Source of the DNA: Verrucomicrobiota bacterium
GTDB lineage: Bacteria > Verrucomicrobiota > Kiritimatiellia > UBA8416 > JAIOPI01
NCBI GenBank assembly: GCA_027620105.1
Contig: JAQCIA010000104.1
Location: forward strand, 1-7,002
Reading direction: 5' to 3'
DNA: 7,002 nt
Numbering within the stretch: position 1 is the first letter of the stretch; every line of letters begins with the position of its first letter. Positions 1 through 5,948 of the stretch are shown one piece after another. The position numbers and the translations under genes are program-made. The notes beneath the pieces were generated by a model. The model was not told where the DNA came from and ran no database searches. It saw nothing but the letters and a program-made list of their open reading frames with translations.

Positions 1-70
1 ATTGGAGGGCGAGCGTCCCGCGAGCCGTTCTTGAGCCCATCCCAAACCAGGCTTAAGTAAGTGCCATTCC
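1..70 (+). repeat. Left copy of a 70-bp terminal inverted repeat
   Basis: Bases 1-70 match the reverse complement of 6933-7002 at 69 of 70 positions; the only difference is at base 37 (C here, G in the other copy read in the same sense). The match stops at base 70, after the motif GTGCCATTCC. The hexamer-like motif GCGAGC occurs twice inside it (9-14 and 20-25), 11 bp apart. The unit holds stop codons that close reading frames entering from the right. Since it lies at the window edge it may be longer than 70 bp. Either it is a dispersed repeat at which a contig broke, or it is the end of an element; the first reading is favoured because no transposase is present. Confidence 0.93.
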
Positions 71-479
71 GATCAGAGCGTATGGCATTCCGTTGTCGCG
101 TGTGAAGTTCGTGACCGGGAATTTCCAGCGGGTCGGTGGCTTCCGCGCCATGAGCGGAGAGCTGAAGTCGCGCCTGAACGCCACCGGGGTTTTCTGTTTC
201 AACGATGAGATGGCGGTGGGCGCGCTACAGGCGTTGCACAAGCATTCCACCCTGCGGGTCCCGCGAGATGTGTCCGTGATCGGCTTTGATGACATCTTCT
301 GGGAGCAAGCCACGAATCCGCCACTGACCACGATCCGCGTGGATAAGGCCGTTATGGGGCGCCTGGCTGTGGAGCGGTTAATTGCGCGCATTGGCGGAAG
401 ACACATGGCCGCCACGGCAACCGTGGTGGAGACGGAACTCGTGGAGCGTGAATCGACCGCGCCTGCCCAACGGCGTTGA
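57..479 (+). pseudogene. LacI/GalR-family regulator, 5'-truncated: C-terminal part of sugar-sensor domain only
   Basis: The fragment encodes the last ~135 residues of a LacI/PurR-type repressor, the second lobe of the periplasmic-binding-protein-like effector domain. Family hallmarks are visible: GVFCFNDEMAVGALQAL, then VPRDVSVIGFDDI, then NPPLTTIRVDKAVMG, then a helix ending RLIARIGG. The first recognisable family segment, RAYGIP followed by VKFVTGNF and VGGF, starts within a few codons of base 70, where the terminal repeat ends. An in-frame TAA lies inside the repeat at 54-56. A full LacI protein has ~330-350 residues with an N-terminal helix-turn-helix, so the DNA-binding domain and first lobe are missing. 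Internal starts exist (TTG at 93, GTG at 102), but a product would be unlikely to bind DNA. The 5' half may lie outside the window beyond the repeat, or be lost. No operator can be assigned to it. Confidence 0.85.
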
Positions 480-492
480 GCCCCGGCGGGGC
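480..492. terminator. Possible short bidirectional hairpin between convergent genes
   Basis: GCCCC-GGC-GGGGC forms a 5-bp all-GC stem with a 3-nt loop, placed in the 27-bp gap between the stop of the LacI fragment (479) and the stop of the caspase-like gene (507). The position suits a terminator for both strands, but no T-run follows on either side, so it is not a classical intrinsic terminator. Confidence 0.3.
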
Positions 493-506
493 AGGACGTA
501 TTCCGA

Positions 507-1079
507 TCAGATGTAGCCCAGGACGGGTTTCTGCCAGCCGCCGGTTTCCGCGCGGATGTGCTTTTCCAGGTAGGCGGCCATGCCAGCCGTCGCGAAACCT
601 TTGCCGTCCTTCATCCAACTCAGCAGGTACTTGGTGAAGATGCCGTGGTCGTCACTTTCGAACGCTTCATATTCCGATGCCGCCAGAATTTTCATCGTGC
701 CCGTCGACTTCAGGCCGCGTCCGACGTAGCAGCAGTCCAACACCATCATCGTGTTCGCATTGGCGATGTCGGCGAGGGCGATTTCCCCATCGTTCAAAAT
801 CAGGCGGCCTGTTTCGGCGTGCCCGGCGAAGTAGATGAAGTCGGGTTGCTGGGCCACGGCTTGCTTCACGCTCGCCGTCGTGACCGCATCGCGCGTCAGC
901 AGGGTTACGGTATGCCCCAGCTTTTCAAACATCTTGGCGATCTGGGCCGCATCATTCTCAGCATGCTTCAGGTCCGTGTAGGTAGTGTAATCGTTCAGCC
1001 CGATGCACAGGACCGAACCGGCATTTGCCGTTACAACTGCGGCGAAGATCACGCTCAAGATGGCCTTAATCAATTTCAT
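507..1079 (-). CDS. Secreted caspase-like cysteine peptidase (family C14)
   Basis: This 190-residue protein is a single caspase/metacaspase-type domain behind a signal peptide. Residues 1-20 have a basic start (MKLIK), a hydrophobic stretch and an ANA signal peptidase site, giving cleavage before Gly21. The mature part begins with the usual first strand and NDY motif (IGLNDY, 26-31), then a helix with ENDA (41-44). The catalytic dyad fits His87 in YFAGHAE and Cys117 in VLDCCYVG (the DxC pattern with Asp115). AASEYEAFE and HGIFTKYLL (133-152) match the end of the p20-like region, and the QKPVL near the C-terminus matches the QxPV that closes many bacterial homologues, so the domain looks complete. 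Odd points are GHA in place of the common GHG and the double Cys. No effector, receptor or repeat domain is attached, unlike many conflict-system caspases. Export to the periplasm or outside is inferred. The ATG at 1079 has no clear Shine-Dalgarno. Substrate specificity cannot be read. Confidence 0.88.
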   Translation of the reverse strand: MKLIKAILSVIFAAVVTANAGSVLCIGLNDYTTYTDLKHAENDAAQIAKMFEKLGHTVTLLTRDAVTTASVKQAVAQQPDFIYFAGHAETGRLILNDGEIALADIANANTMMVLDCCYVGRGLKSTGTMKILAASEYEAFESDDHGIFTKYLLSWMKDGKGFATAGMAAYLEKHIRAETGGWQKPVLGYI

Positions 1080-1159
1080 GGTGACATGAGCTATCGCAGC
1101 CCATGTGCCATGAGGCGTAATGTACGCTTATCGCATTGCCGTGCAGCAGGTTATAAGTT

Positions 1160-1173
1160 TATCAATGTTGATA
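1160..1173. promoter_or_regulatory. 14-bp operator-like palindrome upstream of the caspase-like gene
   Basis: TATCAA-TG-TTGATA has perfect 6-bp arms around a 2-bp centre. It lies 81 bases upstream of the caspase-like ATG. On the minus strand it follows a weak candidate promoter, GTTACA at 1218-1213 and TATTTT at 1196-1191 with 16 bp between; both boxes match the consensus at 4 of 6. The palindrome would then fall just downstream of the transcription start, a typical repressor site. Both promoter and operator roles are inferred. Confidence 0.35.
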
Positions 1174-1282
1174 CGAGGCACAGAACGGTAAAAATAGTGA
1201 CACCGCAAAGTGTGTAACGTAATAATACGATGCAGCTGGGCGAGGGATGACGACCCGCGACGAACGCGATGAGTCTGAGCTT

Positions 1283-1314
1283 GGCCTGCATCGTTTCACG
1301 ATGCGACTGTGGCC
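1283..1314. terminator. Hairpin downstream of the operon, possible 3'-end structure
   Basis: GCATCGT (1288-1294) and ACGATGC (1298-1304) form a perfect 7-bp stem with a TTC loop. They are enclosed by GGCC at 1283-1286 and 1311-1314, which can extend the stem across an internal loop. It lies roughly 150 bases past the aldo/keto reductase stop, on the side where operon transcripts end. No T-run follows it, so Rho-independent termination is uncertain; a transcript-stabilising role or part of a small RNA is also possible. Confidence 0.3.
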
Positions 1315-1342
1315 CAATGAAACGGCCTGATCCGCGCTACAG

Positions 1343-1367
1343 ACGTGCCGCAGTATCACGTGCCGCA
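1343..1367. repeat. Pair of 10-bp direct repeats ACGTGCCGCA
   Basis: ACGTGCCGCA occurs at 1343-1352 and again at 1358-1367, a period of 15 bp, directly next to the 18-bp palindrome. Two nearby copies could be half-sites for a DNA-binding protein, but they could also be a chance or replication-slippage product. Confidence 0.6.
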
Positions 1368-1369
1368 CG

Positions 1370-1387
1370 CCGTGGATCGATCCACGG
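1370..1387. repeat. Perfect 18-bp palindrome
   Basis: CCGTGGATC followed by GATCCACGG is a perfect inverted repeat with no spacer. As RNA it would form a 7-bp stem with a TCGA tetraloop. It lies 69 bases downstream of the aldo/keto reductase stop on the minus strand. It may be a dimer-binding operator, a transcript 3'-end hairpin or a small repetitive palindrome. No T-run follows on either strand. Confidence 0.7.
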
Positions 1388-1456
1388 GTAAACCGTTCGG
1401 TGATCAGTGCCCTGTGCTGCGCGACGGTCAGCCCGTGTGACCGCGTTCCGCCCGTG

Positions 1457-2377
1457 CTACGGCACTCGGGCGGGGTGATCATCCGCCACCAACGGCAAGT
1501 CCGCGGCCATGGCATTCAGGCGCACCTGTTCCGGATTCTTGCAGCCCGGGATGACGCAGGTCACCGCGGGATGCTGCAGGCACCAGGCCAGCGCCCAGGC
1601 GGCCATAGGCACACCGGCTGGCACTTCCCGCTGCGCGATCTCCGCCACCTCGCGCAGGGCGTTGTCTTCGTCTTCGCGCTTGCGATTGGCGCGCACATCG
1701 TTGGCCGGAAAAGTTGCACCGGGTTTGTATTTGCCGCTCAGATAGCCGCTCGCCAGAGGAATTCGCGCAAGGACGCCCAGCCCCTGGCGCTGGCAGGAGG
1801 GCAGGACCTGCGCCTCGCACTGGCGCGCGAGGCGGTTGTAGATGATCTGCATGGCCTGTGCGCCCGCGGCAGTGGCGGCGTCCGTCTGCCGGATGTTGGT
1901 GTTGGGGCTGACGGAAATTCCGATGTGGCGTACTTTGCCCGCGCGTACAAAGTTCTGTATTGCCGTCCAAAGGTCGTCCCGAAAAAATTCTGCATCATCC
2001 GGAGAGTGGAACTGGTAGAGATCAACGTAGTCGGTGCGCAGGGCGCGCAAGGACGCATCGAGTTGGGCCTGCACATCCGCGGGCGTAAAATCACGCGTTC
2101 GGTCCAGGTGTCCGCGAAAGTGATGTCCGAACTTTGTGGCTACGATCCAGTTCGCCCGCTTTTCCCGAATGGCCTTGCCGATCAGCGCCTCGGATAGGTG
2201 GTCGCCATAACACTCGGCGGTATCGATCAGGTTGATGCCGCAGGTTTCCGCCTCGCCCAGCACGGCGTCCACCTCCGGTTGAGTATACACGTGGCCCCAT
2301 TCACCGCCGAACTGCCAGGTGCCGACGCCGACCACCGAAACGCGCAGTTTGGTTGCGCCCAGAATCCGGTACTTCAT
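1457..2377 (-). CDS. Aldo/keto reductase family oxidoreductase
   Basis: The 306-residue protein is a full-length AKR-superfamily member that would reduce aldehydes or ketones with NAD(P)H in the cytoplasm. It has the N-terminal strand pattern MKYRILGATKLRVSVVGVGTW, then the GINLIDTAECYG motif with catalytic Asp52 and Tyr57. Lys82 lies in VATKFG and His124 in YQFHSPD, so all four tetrad residues are present. The cofactor-binding end is typical: GYLSGKY, then the family's C-terminal IPGCKNPEQVRLNA signature. The length and the AADLPL ending suit the family. Its ATG shares 4 nt (ATGA) with the stop of the upstream glycosyltransferase, and only a weak GGGA lies before it, so translation probably depends on coupling. 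It is the last gene of a four-gene operon. A role in nucleotide-sugar or glycan chemistry is possible from context, but members of this group commonly travel with unrelated genes; the substrate is unknown. Confidence 0.93.
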   Translation of the reverse strand: MKYRILGATKLRVSVVGVGTWQFGGEWGHVYTQPEVDAVLGEAETCGINLIDTAECYGDHLSEALIGKAIREKRANWIVATKFGHHFRGHLDRTRDFTPADVQAQLDASLRALRTDYVDLYQFHSPDDAEFFRDDLWTAIQNFVRAGKVRHIGISVSPNTNIRQTDAATAAGAQAMQIIYNRLARQCEAQVLPSCQRQGLGVLARIPLASGYLSGKYKPGATFPANDVRANRKREDEDNALREVAEIAQREVPAGVPMAAWALAWCLQHPAVTCVIPGCKNPEQVRLNAMAADLPLVADDHPARVP

Positions 2378-3453
2378 GTGATTAATTCCCGTACCAATGC
2401 CCCGACTTCCTCACGCAGATCCCGCCCCAGAATCTGTACCATGCGTTGGCGCTGTGCGGCGAGTACCGTTGCACGCAGCGGCGCATCGTCCAGCACGCGC
2501 TGCATCAGTGCCGCCAATTCGGGCGGTGCCATCTCATCGAACAGGACGCCCGCGCCGCTCAGGGCTTCCGGCATGCCGCCCGTGGCGCGCGCCAGGACGG
2601 GAACTTGCTTGTGCATGGCCTCCACCAGCGGCAGGCAAAACCCTTCGTGCCGGCTGGTGCTCACAAAGAGGTCGGCGGCACTGTAGTAGGCGCTCAACCC
2701 GCTCGGCGACGCAAACTCCTCGAAGCAGACGGTGGTCAGGTCCCAGTCCCGGGCAAGCATCCGCAACATGGTGTAGTAGCGGGGCGCCGTGCGATTCGAT
2801 CCCACGAGGATGAGGCGACTCCGCGGGTTGATGCCCCGGTTGTACCAGGCGAAGGCGTGCAGCAGATCCTCCACGCACTTGTTCGGCACCATGCGGCCGA
2901 CGAAAAGAATATTCGTCATGCTGCGTGAAAAGCGCGCCGCGACGGCAGGGTCCGGGGCGACGTCCACAACCGCCGGCGCGAAGGGCAGCGGGAAGACGCG
3001 CACGGGGATGGCGCACAGTGATTGGATCTCGGCGGCGTTGTATTGCGAATCGGCCCAGACGGCATCCGCCGCGCGCATAACCTTCGCCAGTTCGGCGCGT
3101 CCGCGGCGCAGTTCCGCGGCTATGCGATCATCATAACCGTCGAAAAACTCCGCGGGCGTCACGTTGTGATAGACCAGGGCCTTGCGCCCCCGGTGGGCGA
3201 GCAAGGCGTCCGTGATCTCGGACGCGGTGGAGTAGTGTGCGATGACCGGATTCGGCGCCTGGGGGCGCCAGGACTCCAAGGGGACGCAGTCCGCGGTGGC
3301 GGCGGCGGCAATGCGTGCGCGGGGGGCAACAATGTCCGAGGCGTAACCCAGGCCACGCAGCACGTCGCGCAGCAGGAGCGCCTCATGGGAAATGGCATCG
3401 CCGAGGGCGAAGCCGGCCACGAGTTGATCGACCCGCGCCGTGCCGCCGCTCAC
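2374..3453 (-). CDS. GT4-family glycosyltransferase (GT-B fold)
   Basis: The 359-residue protein is a retaining glycosyltransferase of the GT4 type, which moves a sugar from a nucleotide-sugar donor to a glycan or lipid acceptor at the cytoplasmic side. The N-terminal acceptor domain (about 1-170) opens with VDQLVAGFALGDAISHEALLLRDVLRGLG split over residues 8-36, whose GDAIS after the first strand is characteristic of one bacterial GT4 subgroup. The donor domain follows: NILFVGRMVPNK (181-192), LILVGS (214-219) and STSRHEGFCLPLVEAM (265-280). The last has the EX7E motif, Glu270 and Glu278. The start is GTG at 3453, supported by AGGAG (complement of 3461-3465) 7 nt upstream. It overlaps the upstream gene's stop by 4 nt (GTGA), and its own stop overlaps the next ATG in the same way. 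Donor and product cannot be told; exopolysaccharide or lipopolysaccharide work is inferred. Confidence 0.92.
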   Translation of the reverse strand: MSGGTARVDQLVAGFALGDAISHEALLLRDVLRGLGYASDIVAPRARIAAAATADCVPLESWRPQAPNPVIAHYSTASEITDALLAHRGRKALVYHNVTPAEFFDGYDDRIAAELRRGRAELAKVMRAADAVWADSQYNAAEIQSLCAIPVRVFPLPFAPAVVDVAPDPAVAARFSRSMTNILFVGRMVPNKCVEDLLHAFAWYNRGINPRSRLILVGSNRTAPRYYTMLRMLARDWDLTTVCFEEFASPSGLSAYYSAADLFVSTSRHEGFCLPLVEAMHKQVPVLARATGGMPEALSGAGVLFDEMAPPELAALMQRVLDDAPLRATVLAAQRQRMVQILGRDLREEVGALVRELIT

Positions 3454-3896
3454 GTGGACGCTCCTGGCGGTGGTGTGCGCGCGTCTGTCACGGGATTGGT
3501 CGGCCCCGACTTGAGGATGTTTTCGAAATGCTGCTGCTGAAACTCGATGGTGTCCGCCAGCAGTTTCAGTTGCACGTTGAGTTGGTTCACGGTGTGGTCA
3601 TGATCGTAGCGCAGCCGGTTCCAGACGGCCGCACGCAAAGCGCCCGCCAGACGGCGCAGCGGATTGCGGTGCGGTGGGGTAGGTGCGGCAAATGAAATGG
3701 CGGAACGGAGCCGGACCAGGCGAATGAGTTCGCGCAGGTACTCGGCTTCGGTGCGCGCACCCCCGAGGACCAGCGCGCTGTCTGTCGGCGCATAGCGGCT
3801 CGACACCGTGCCCGCCGTTACAAGTGCGTTCGCCGCCGCGTGAATCTCCGGACCCAGGTCGGCGGCTCGATCCTGTCCGGCAATGGTTAATTTCAT
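3450..3896 (-). CDS. Hypothetical 148-residue protein with basic, probably coiled-coil C-terminal half; glycosyltransferase partner candidate
   Basis: I do not recognise a named family. From ATG at 3896 the product has 148 residues. Residues 1-45 are short strands and small residues (MKLTIAGQD..., then SALVLGG). Residues 49-68 form a charged helix (TEAEYLRELIRLVRLRS). After a Pro-rich break (71-79), residues 80-127 are a long Arg/Leu/Gln-rich amphipathic helix (LRRLAGALRAAVWNRLRY, later NQLNVQLKLLADTIEFQQQ). The tail is Pro/Thr-rich. Such Arg/Trp helices followed by Gln/Asn coiled coil occur beside glycosyltransferases and sugar methyltransferases in bacterial polysaccharide clusters; I infer a similar helper role. 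A GTG at 3935 would overlap the HEAT gene stop by 4 nt and add 13 residues, but it has no ribosome site, whereas GGAAAG stands 10 nt before the ATG. The stop overlaps the GTG of the glycosyltransferase. Confidence 0.75.
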   Translation of the reverse strand: MKLTIAGQDRAADLGPEIHAAANALVTAGTVSSRYAPTDSALVLGGARTEAEYLRELIRLVRLRSAISFAAPTPPHRNPLRRLAGALRAAVWNRLRYDHDHTVNQLNVQLKLLADTIEFQQQHFENILKSGPTNPVTDARTPPPGAST

Positions 3897-3931
3897 GGGG
3901 TGGCAACTTTCCGAAACACCGCGCGCGGCGG

Positions 3932-5599
3932 TCACGATTTGCGCGACGGTTTTGCGCGTTCTGCTTTCGGTGCCGGCGCCTTGCTGGTCACGCCCAATTT
4001 TGTTCTGGCCGTTTTTCCCGCCGGCGTCCGCGGCCAGCGCGTGAGCACATGGCGCAACAGCTGGTCACCGAATTCGCGTTCGCTGCCGGTCATTTCGCTG
4101 AAGTGGAAGCCCACGTAATAGAAATCCTCGGCATCCAGCGCCTTGTCCTTTAGGAGTTTCGCCGGCAGCTTGTATCCCGCGTTGCGCAGCAGCGCGTGGA
4201 AGCCCCGCAACGCGAAGTCGTTGGCACGCAGGGCCGGCGTCAGTTCCTTTAGAGAGAGCTTGAGGTTGCAGATGCTGAGCGCGTAACGGCTGTCGTCGTC
4301 AAAGCCGGGACTGTGCATCAGTCGACGGAATCCTACCACCGCGTCGGCCCAGCGCTTTTCGCGCATCGCGGCTTGGGCCGCGTCGCGGTGCAAAGCATCC
4401 GCCGCCGGACCGTCGGCATGGCGCAGGAGGTAGAGCAGGGCGTCCCCGGTTGCTTGCGCCCGATTCATGGCGCTGGCGGTGTTGGTTTTCAGACGTTGGC
4501 GATCACGTGCCTTGAGGGTGGGGGCGTGGGGCTTGAGGATTTTGGCCAGGCGCCAGGCCCGTTCGGGATCGGTTTCGCCCAGCAGGGCGTCGAGCAGCGC
4601 AGTGGCCGCGCCGGGCTGGCGTGCGAGCGCACCGGCGGCGGATTCCTGGACGTGCGTATCGGTGTGCTGCAGCAGGGCGAGCAGGGCACGCTTGCCTGTG
4701 GAGCTTGCGTCTTCCGCGAGTCGCGTCAGGGCCATTGATCTCGCGGACGCGTTTGCACTGTCCAGCATGGCGCGCCATTGCGCCGTGGTCAGTGTCGCGG
4801 CGGGCATTGCCGCGAGGACGCGACTGGCGTGCTCGGCCACATCGGCATCCGGATCGGACAGCATCGTCCGCACTTTGGCGAAGACTGGTCGGGCGGTTAC
4901 CGGTGTCCATTCCGCATCCTGCAGGCCACGCAGGGCCTGGATGCGCAGGCGTGGGGCGGTGGCGGAGCAGGCCCAGCGCACGAGAATTGGTCGGGCCTCC
5001 GGGCGCGCGAGGGCGCCGAGCAGGCGCAAGCAGGCTCCCTGGAGCCGCTCGGAGTTTTTCACGGCGGAGGTGGTCATGAATTGCGCCACGCGCTTGTGAA
5101 AGGCGCCGCGTGCGGCGGGGGGCATGGGGCGCGCATGGCGATGCACGGCCTCGGCGATTTCAGCGGTCAGGTCCGCATCGGCATCCGGGAGGAGTTGCAG
5201 GAGCGCGCGCATGGCATCGCCGGTGGGGATCCGCGCCAGCATATCCACGAACATGAGCGTCTTGGACTGGCTGGCGTCGGCCAGCAGCGGTTGGATGAGG
5301 GGCAGGGCGGCACCGCCGGCCTTCGTGATCACACCGATGGCGCGCATCTTGACGGCGACGTCATCCACGTCCAGCAGCGGAAGGAGATAGGGCAAAGCCG
5401 TGCGACTGCCGATGGCATCGAAGGCATCCAGGATTGCCGTGGTCAGCGTCTGATTCGCGTCGGGCAGGGCTTCTCCCAGGGCGCGGGCGACGGCGGCGTC
5501 CGGCGGGGCCAGTTCCGCCAGTACGATTGCCGCAGCCGTACGCCGCAGCGGATCAGGATTCGTCAACAGACCGCAGATGGCCTTCAGTCTGGCATCCAT
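3932..5599 (-). CDS. HEAT-repeat protein with TPR-like C-terminal region
   Basis: The 555-residue protein is an all-helical repeat scaffold with no signal peptide or membrane segment. Residues 1-360 hold successive HEAT-type helix pairs with the usual Asp-rich turns and Ala/Leu helices. Examples are NPDPLRRTAAAIVLAEL (14-30), the segments near 78-92 (DDVAVKMRAIGVIT), SDPDADVAEHASRVLAAM (248-265) and TDTHVQESAAGALARQPG (313-330). Residues 405-535 change character: EKRWADAVVGFRRLM and DDDSRYALSICNLKL resemble TPR helices, then LRHVLTRWPRTPAGKTA. The tail (538-555) is rich in Lys, Ala and Pro. The start at 5599 is chosen because AGGTGG (complement of 5605-5610) lies 5 nt upstream; the frame stays open 57 codons further but that part is Arg/Pro-rich and not repeat-like. 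It is the first gene of the operon, with 35 nt to the next ATG. HEAT proteins bind other proteins; the partner here is unknown. Confidence 0.88.
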   Translation of the reverse strand: MDARLKAICGLLTNPDPLRRTAAAIVLAELAPPDAAVARALGEALPDANQTLTTAILDAFDAIGSRTALPYLLPLLDVDDVAVKMRAIGVITKAGGAALPLIQPLLADASQSKTLMFVDMLARIPTGDAMRALLQLLPDADADLTAEIAEAVHRHARPMPPAARGAFHKRVAQFMTTSAVKNSERLQGACLRLLGALARPEARPILVRWACSATAPRLRIQALRGLQDAEWTPVTARPVFAKVRTMLSDPDADVAEHASRVLAAMPAATLTTAQWRAMLDSANASARSMALTRLAEDASSTGKRALLALLQHTDTHVQESAAGALARQPGAATALLDALLGETDPERAWRLAKILKPHAPTLKARDRQRLKTNTASAMNRAQATGDALLYLLRHADGPAADALHRDAAQAAMREKRWADAVVGFRRLMHSPGFDDDSRYALSICNLKLSLKELTPALRANDFALRGFHALLRNAGYKLPAKLLKDKALDAEDFYYVGFHFSEMTGSEREFGDQLLRHVLTRWPRTPAGKTARTKLGVTSKAPAPKAERAKPSRKS

Positions 5600-5948
5600 G
5601 GATCCCACCTTTCCACGCCGCAGCAATCGCGGCCATACCCGGTCTCCGCGCCACGCGGATAGTATGCGCGGGGCGCGTGCAAATGCAACGATAGTCATTG
5701 GCCGCGGCGGTCGCGTCGAGGAGCCTGTCGGACTTGCGGCACCGGACGCGACGGCAGCAGGAATCAACACGCGTATCCCAGCGCGCCATTGATGGACGGG
5801 ACGTGCACCGATTGGCAGATTGGCGCACGCGGTGGGGCTACTGCGGCTTCAGATCCATGTCGCAGCACCGCCGTGGAAGGTGGCACGACCGACGGTCGGC
5901 TTGACTCCCCTGCGGGCACGCGAGATGATGATCCACGAGGGAGTGATT
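5600..5948. other. 349-bp divergent intergenic region
   Basis: This separates the start of the HEAT-led operon (minus) from the DUF2237 gene (plus), so both promoters should lie here. Near the operon a weak minus-strand pair is TTGCAT (5688-5683) and TACTAT (5664-5659), 18 bp apart. CCGCG-CCA-CGCGG at 5646-5658 is a 5-bp hairpin in the would-be leader. The middle part, about 5700-5880, has only Arg/Ala/Cys-rich frames and no recognisable gene or RNA. Confidence 0.5.
5889..5929 (+). promoter_or_regulatory. Candidate promoter and abutting palindrome upstream of the DUF2237 gene
   Basis: TTGACT at 5901-5906 (5 of 6 to the -35 consensus) is followed after exactly 17 bp by GATGAT at 5924-5929 (4 of 6). 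CCGAC-G-GTCGG at 5889-5899 is a perfect palindrome just ahead of the -35 box. A start point near 5936 would leave a leader of only about 13 nt, with the ribosome site at its 5' end, so the true promoter may be elsewhere. Confidence 0.3.

Larger units (their letters stand above)
1080..1456. other. 377-bp intergenic region with several palindromes, no supported gene
   Basis: The region lies upstream of the caspase-like gene and downstream of the aldo/keto reductase (both minus strand). The part nearer the caspase gene (about 1120-1235) is AT-rich compared with its surroundings and probably carries that gene's promoter. The part from about 1280 to 1390 contains a 7-bp hairpin, a pair of 10-bp direct repeats and a perfect 18-bp palindrome, listed separately. 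Open frames through it have low-complexity, Arg/Ser/His-rich translations and no family resemblance. Confidence 0.6.

Noticed and set aside
66..511. 12-bp direct repeat ATTCCGATCAGA at 66-77 and 500-511, flanking the LacI fragment
   Set aside because: The placement is suggestive of a duplication, but about one shared 12-mer is expected by chance in 7 kb, and the first copy straddles the repeat boundary.
1247..1330. Short plus-strand frame beginning MTTRDERDESELG
   Set aside because: Only 27 residues, the GAGGG abuts the ATG with no spacing, and it has no recognisable feature.
1162..1515. 117-codon minus-strand open frame between the caspase and reductase genes
   Set aside because: It overlaps the conserved C-terminus of the aldo/keto reductase in another frame, has an Arg/Ser/His-rich translation, and resembles no family.
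2198..3540. Several long plus-strand open frames opposite the glycosyltransferase and reductase
   Set aside because: They are antisense to genes with complete catalytic motifs and show only compositional bias.
4778..5662. 294-codon plus-strand open frame opposite the HEAT gene
   Set aside because: It is the antisense shadow of a GC-rich coding region; the minus frame has HEAT repeats and a good ribosome site, this one is Gly/His/Gln-rich without motifs.
5600..5770. 57-codon N-terminal extension of the HEAT protein
   Set aside because: The extension is Arg/Pro/Ala-rich with no helix-repeat character, while a good Shine-Dalgarno stands 5 nt before the ATG at 5599.
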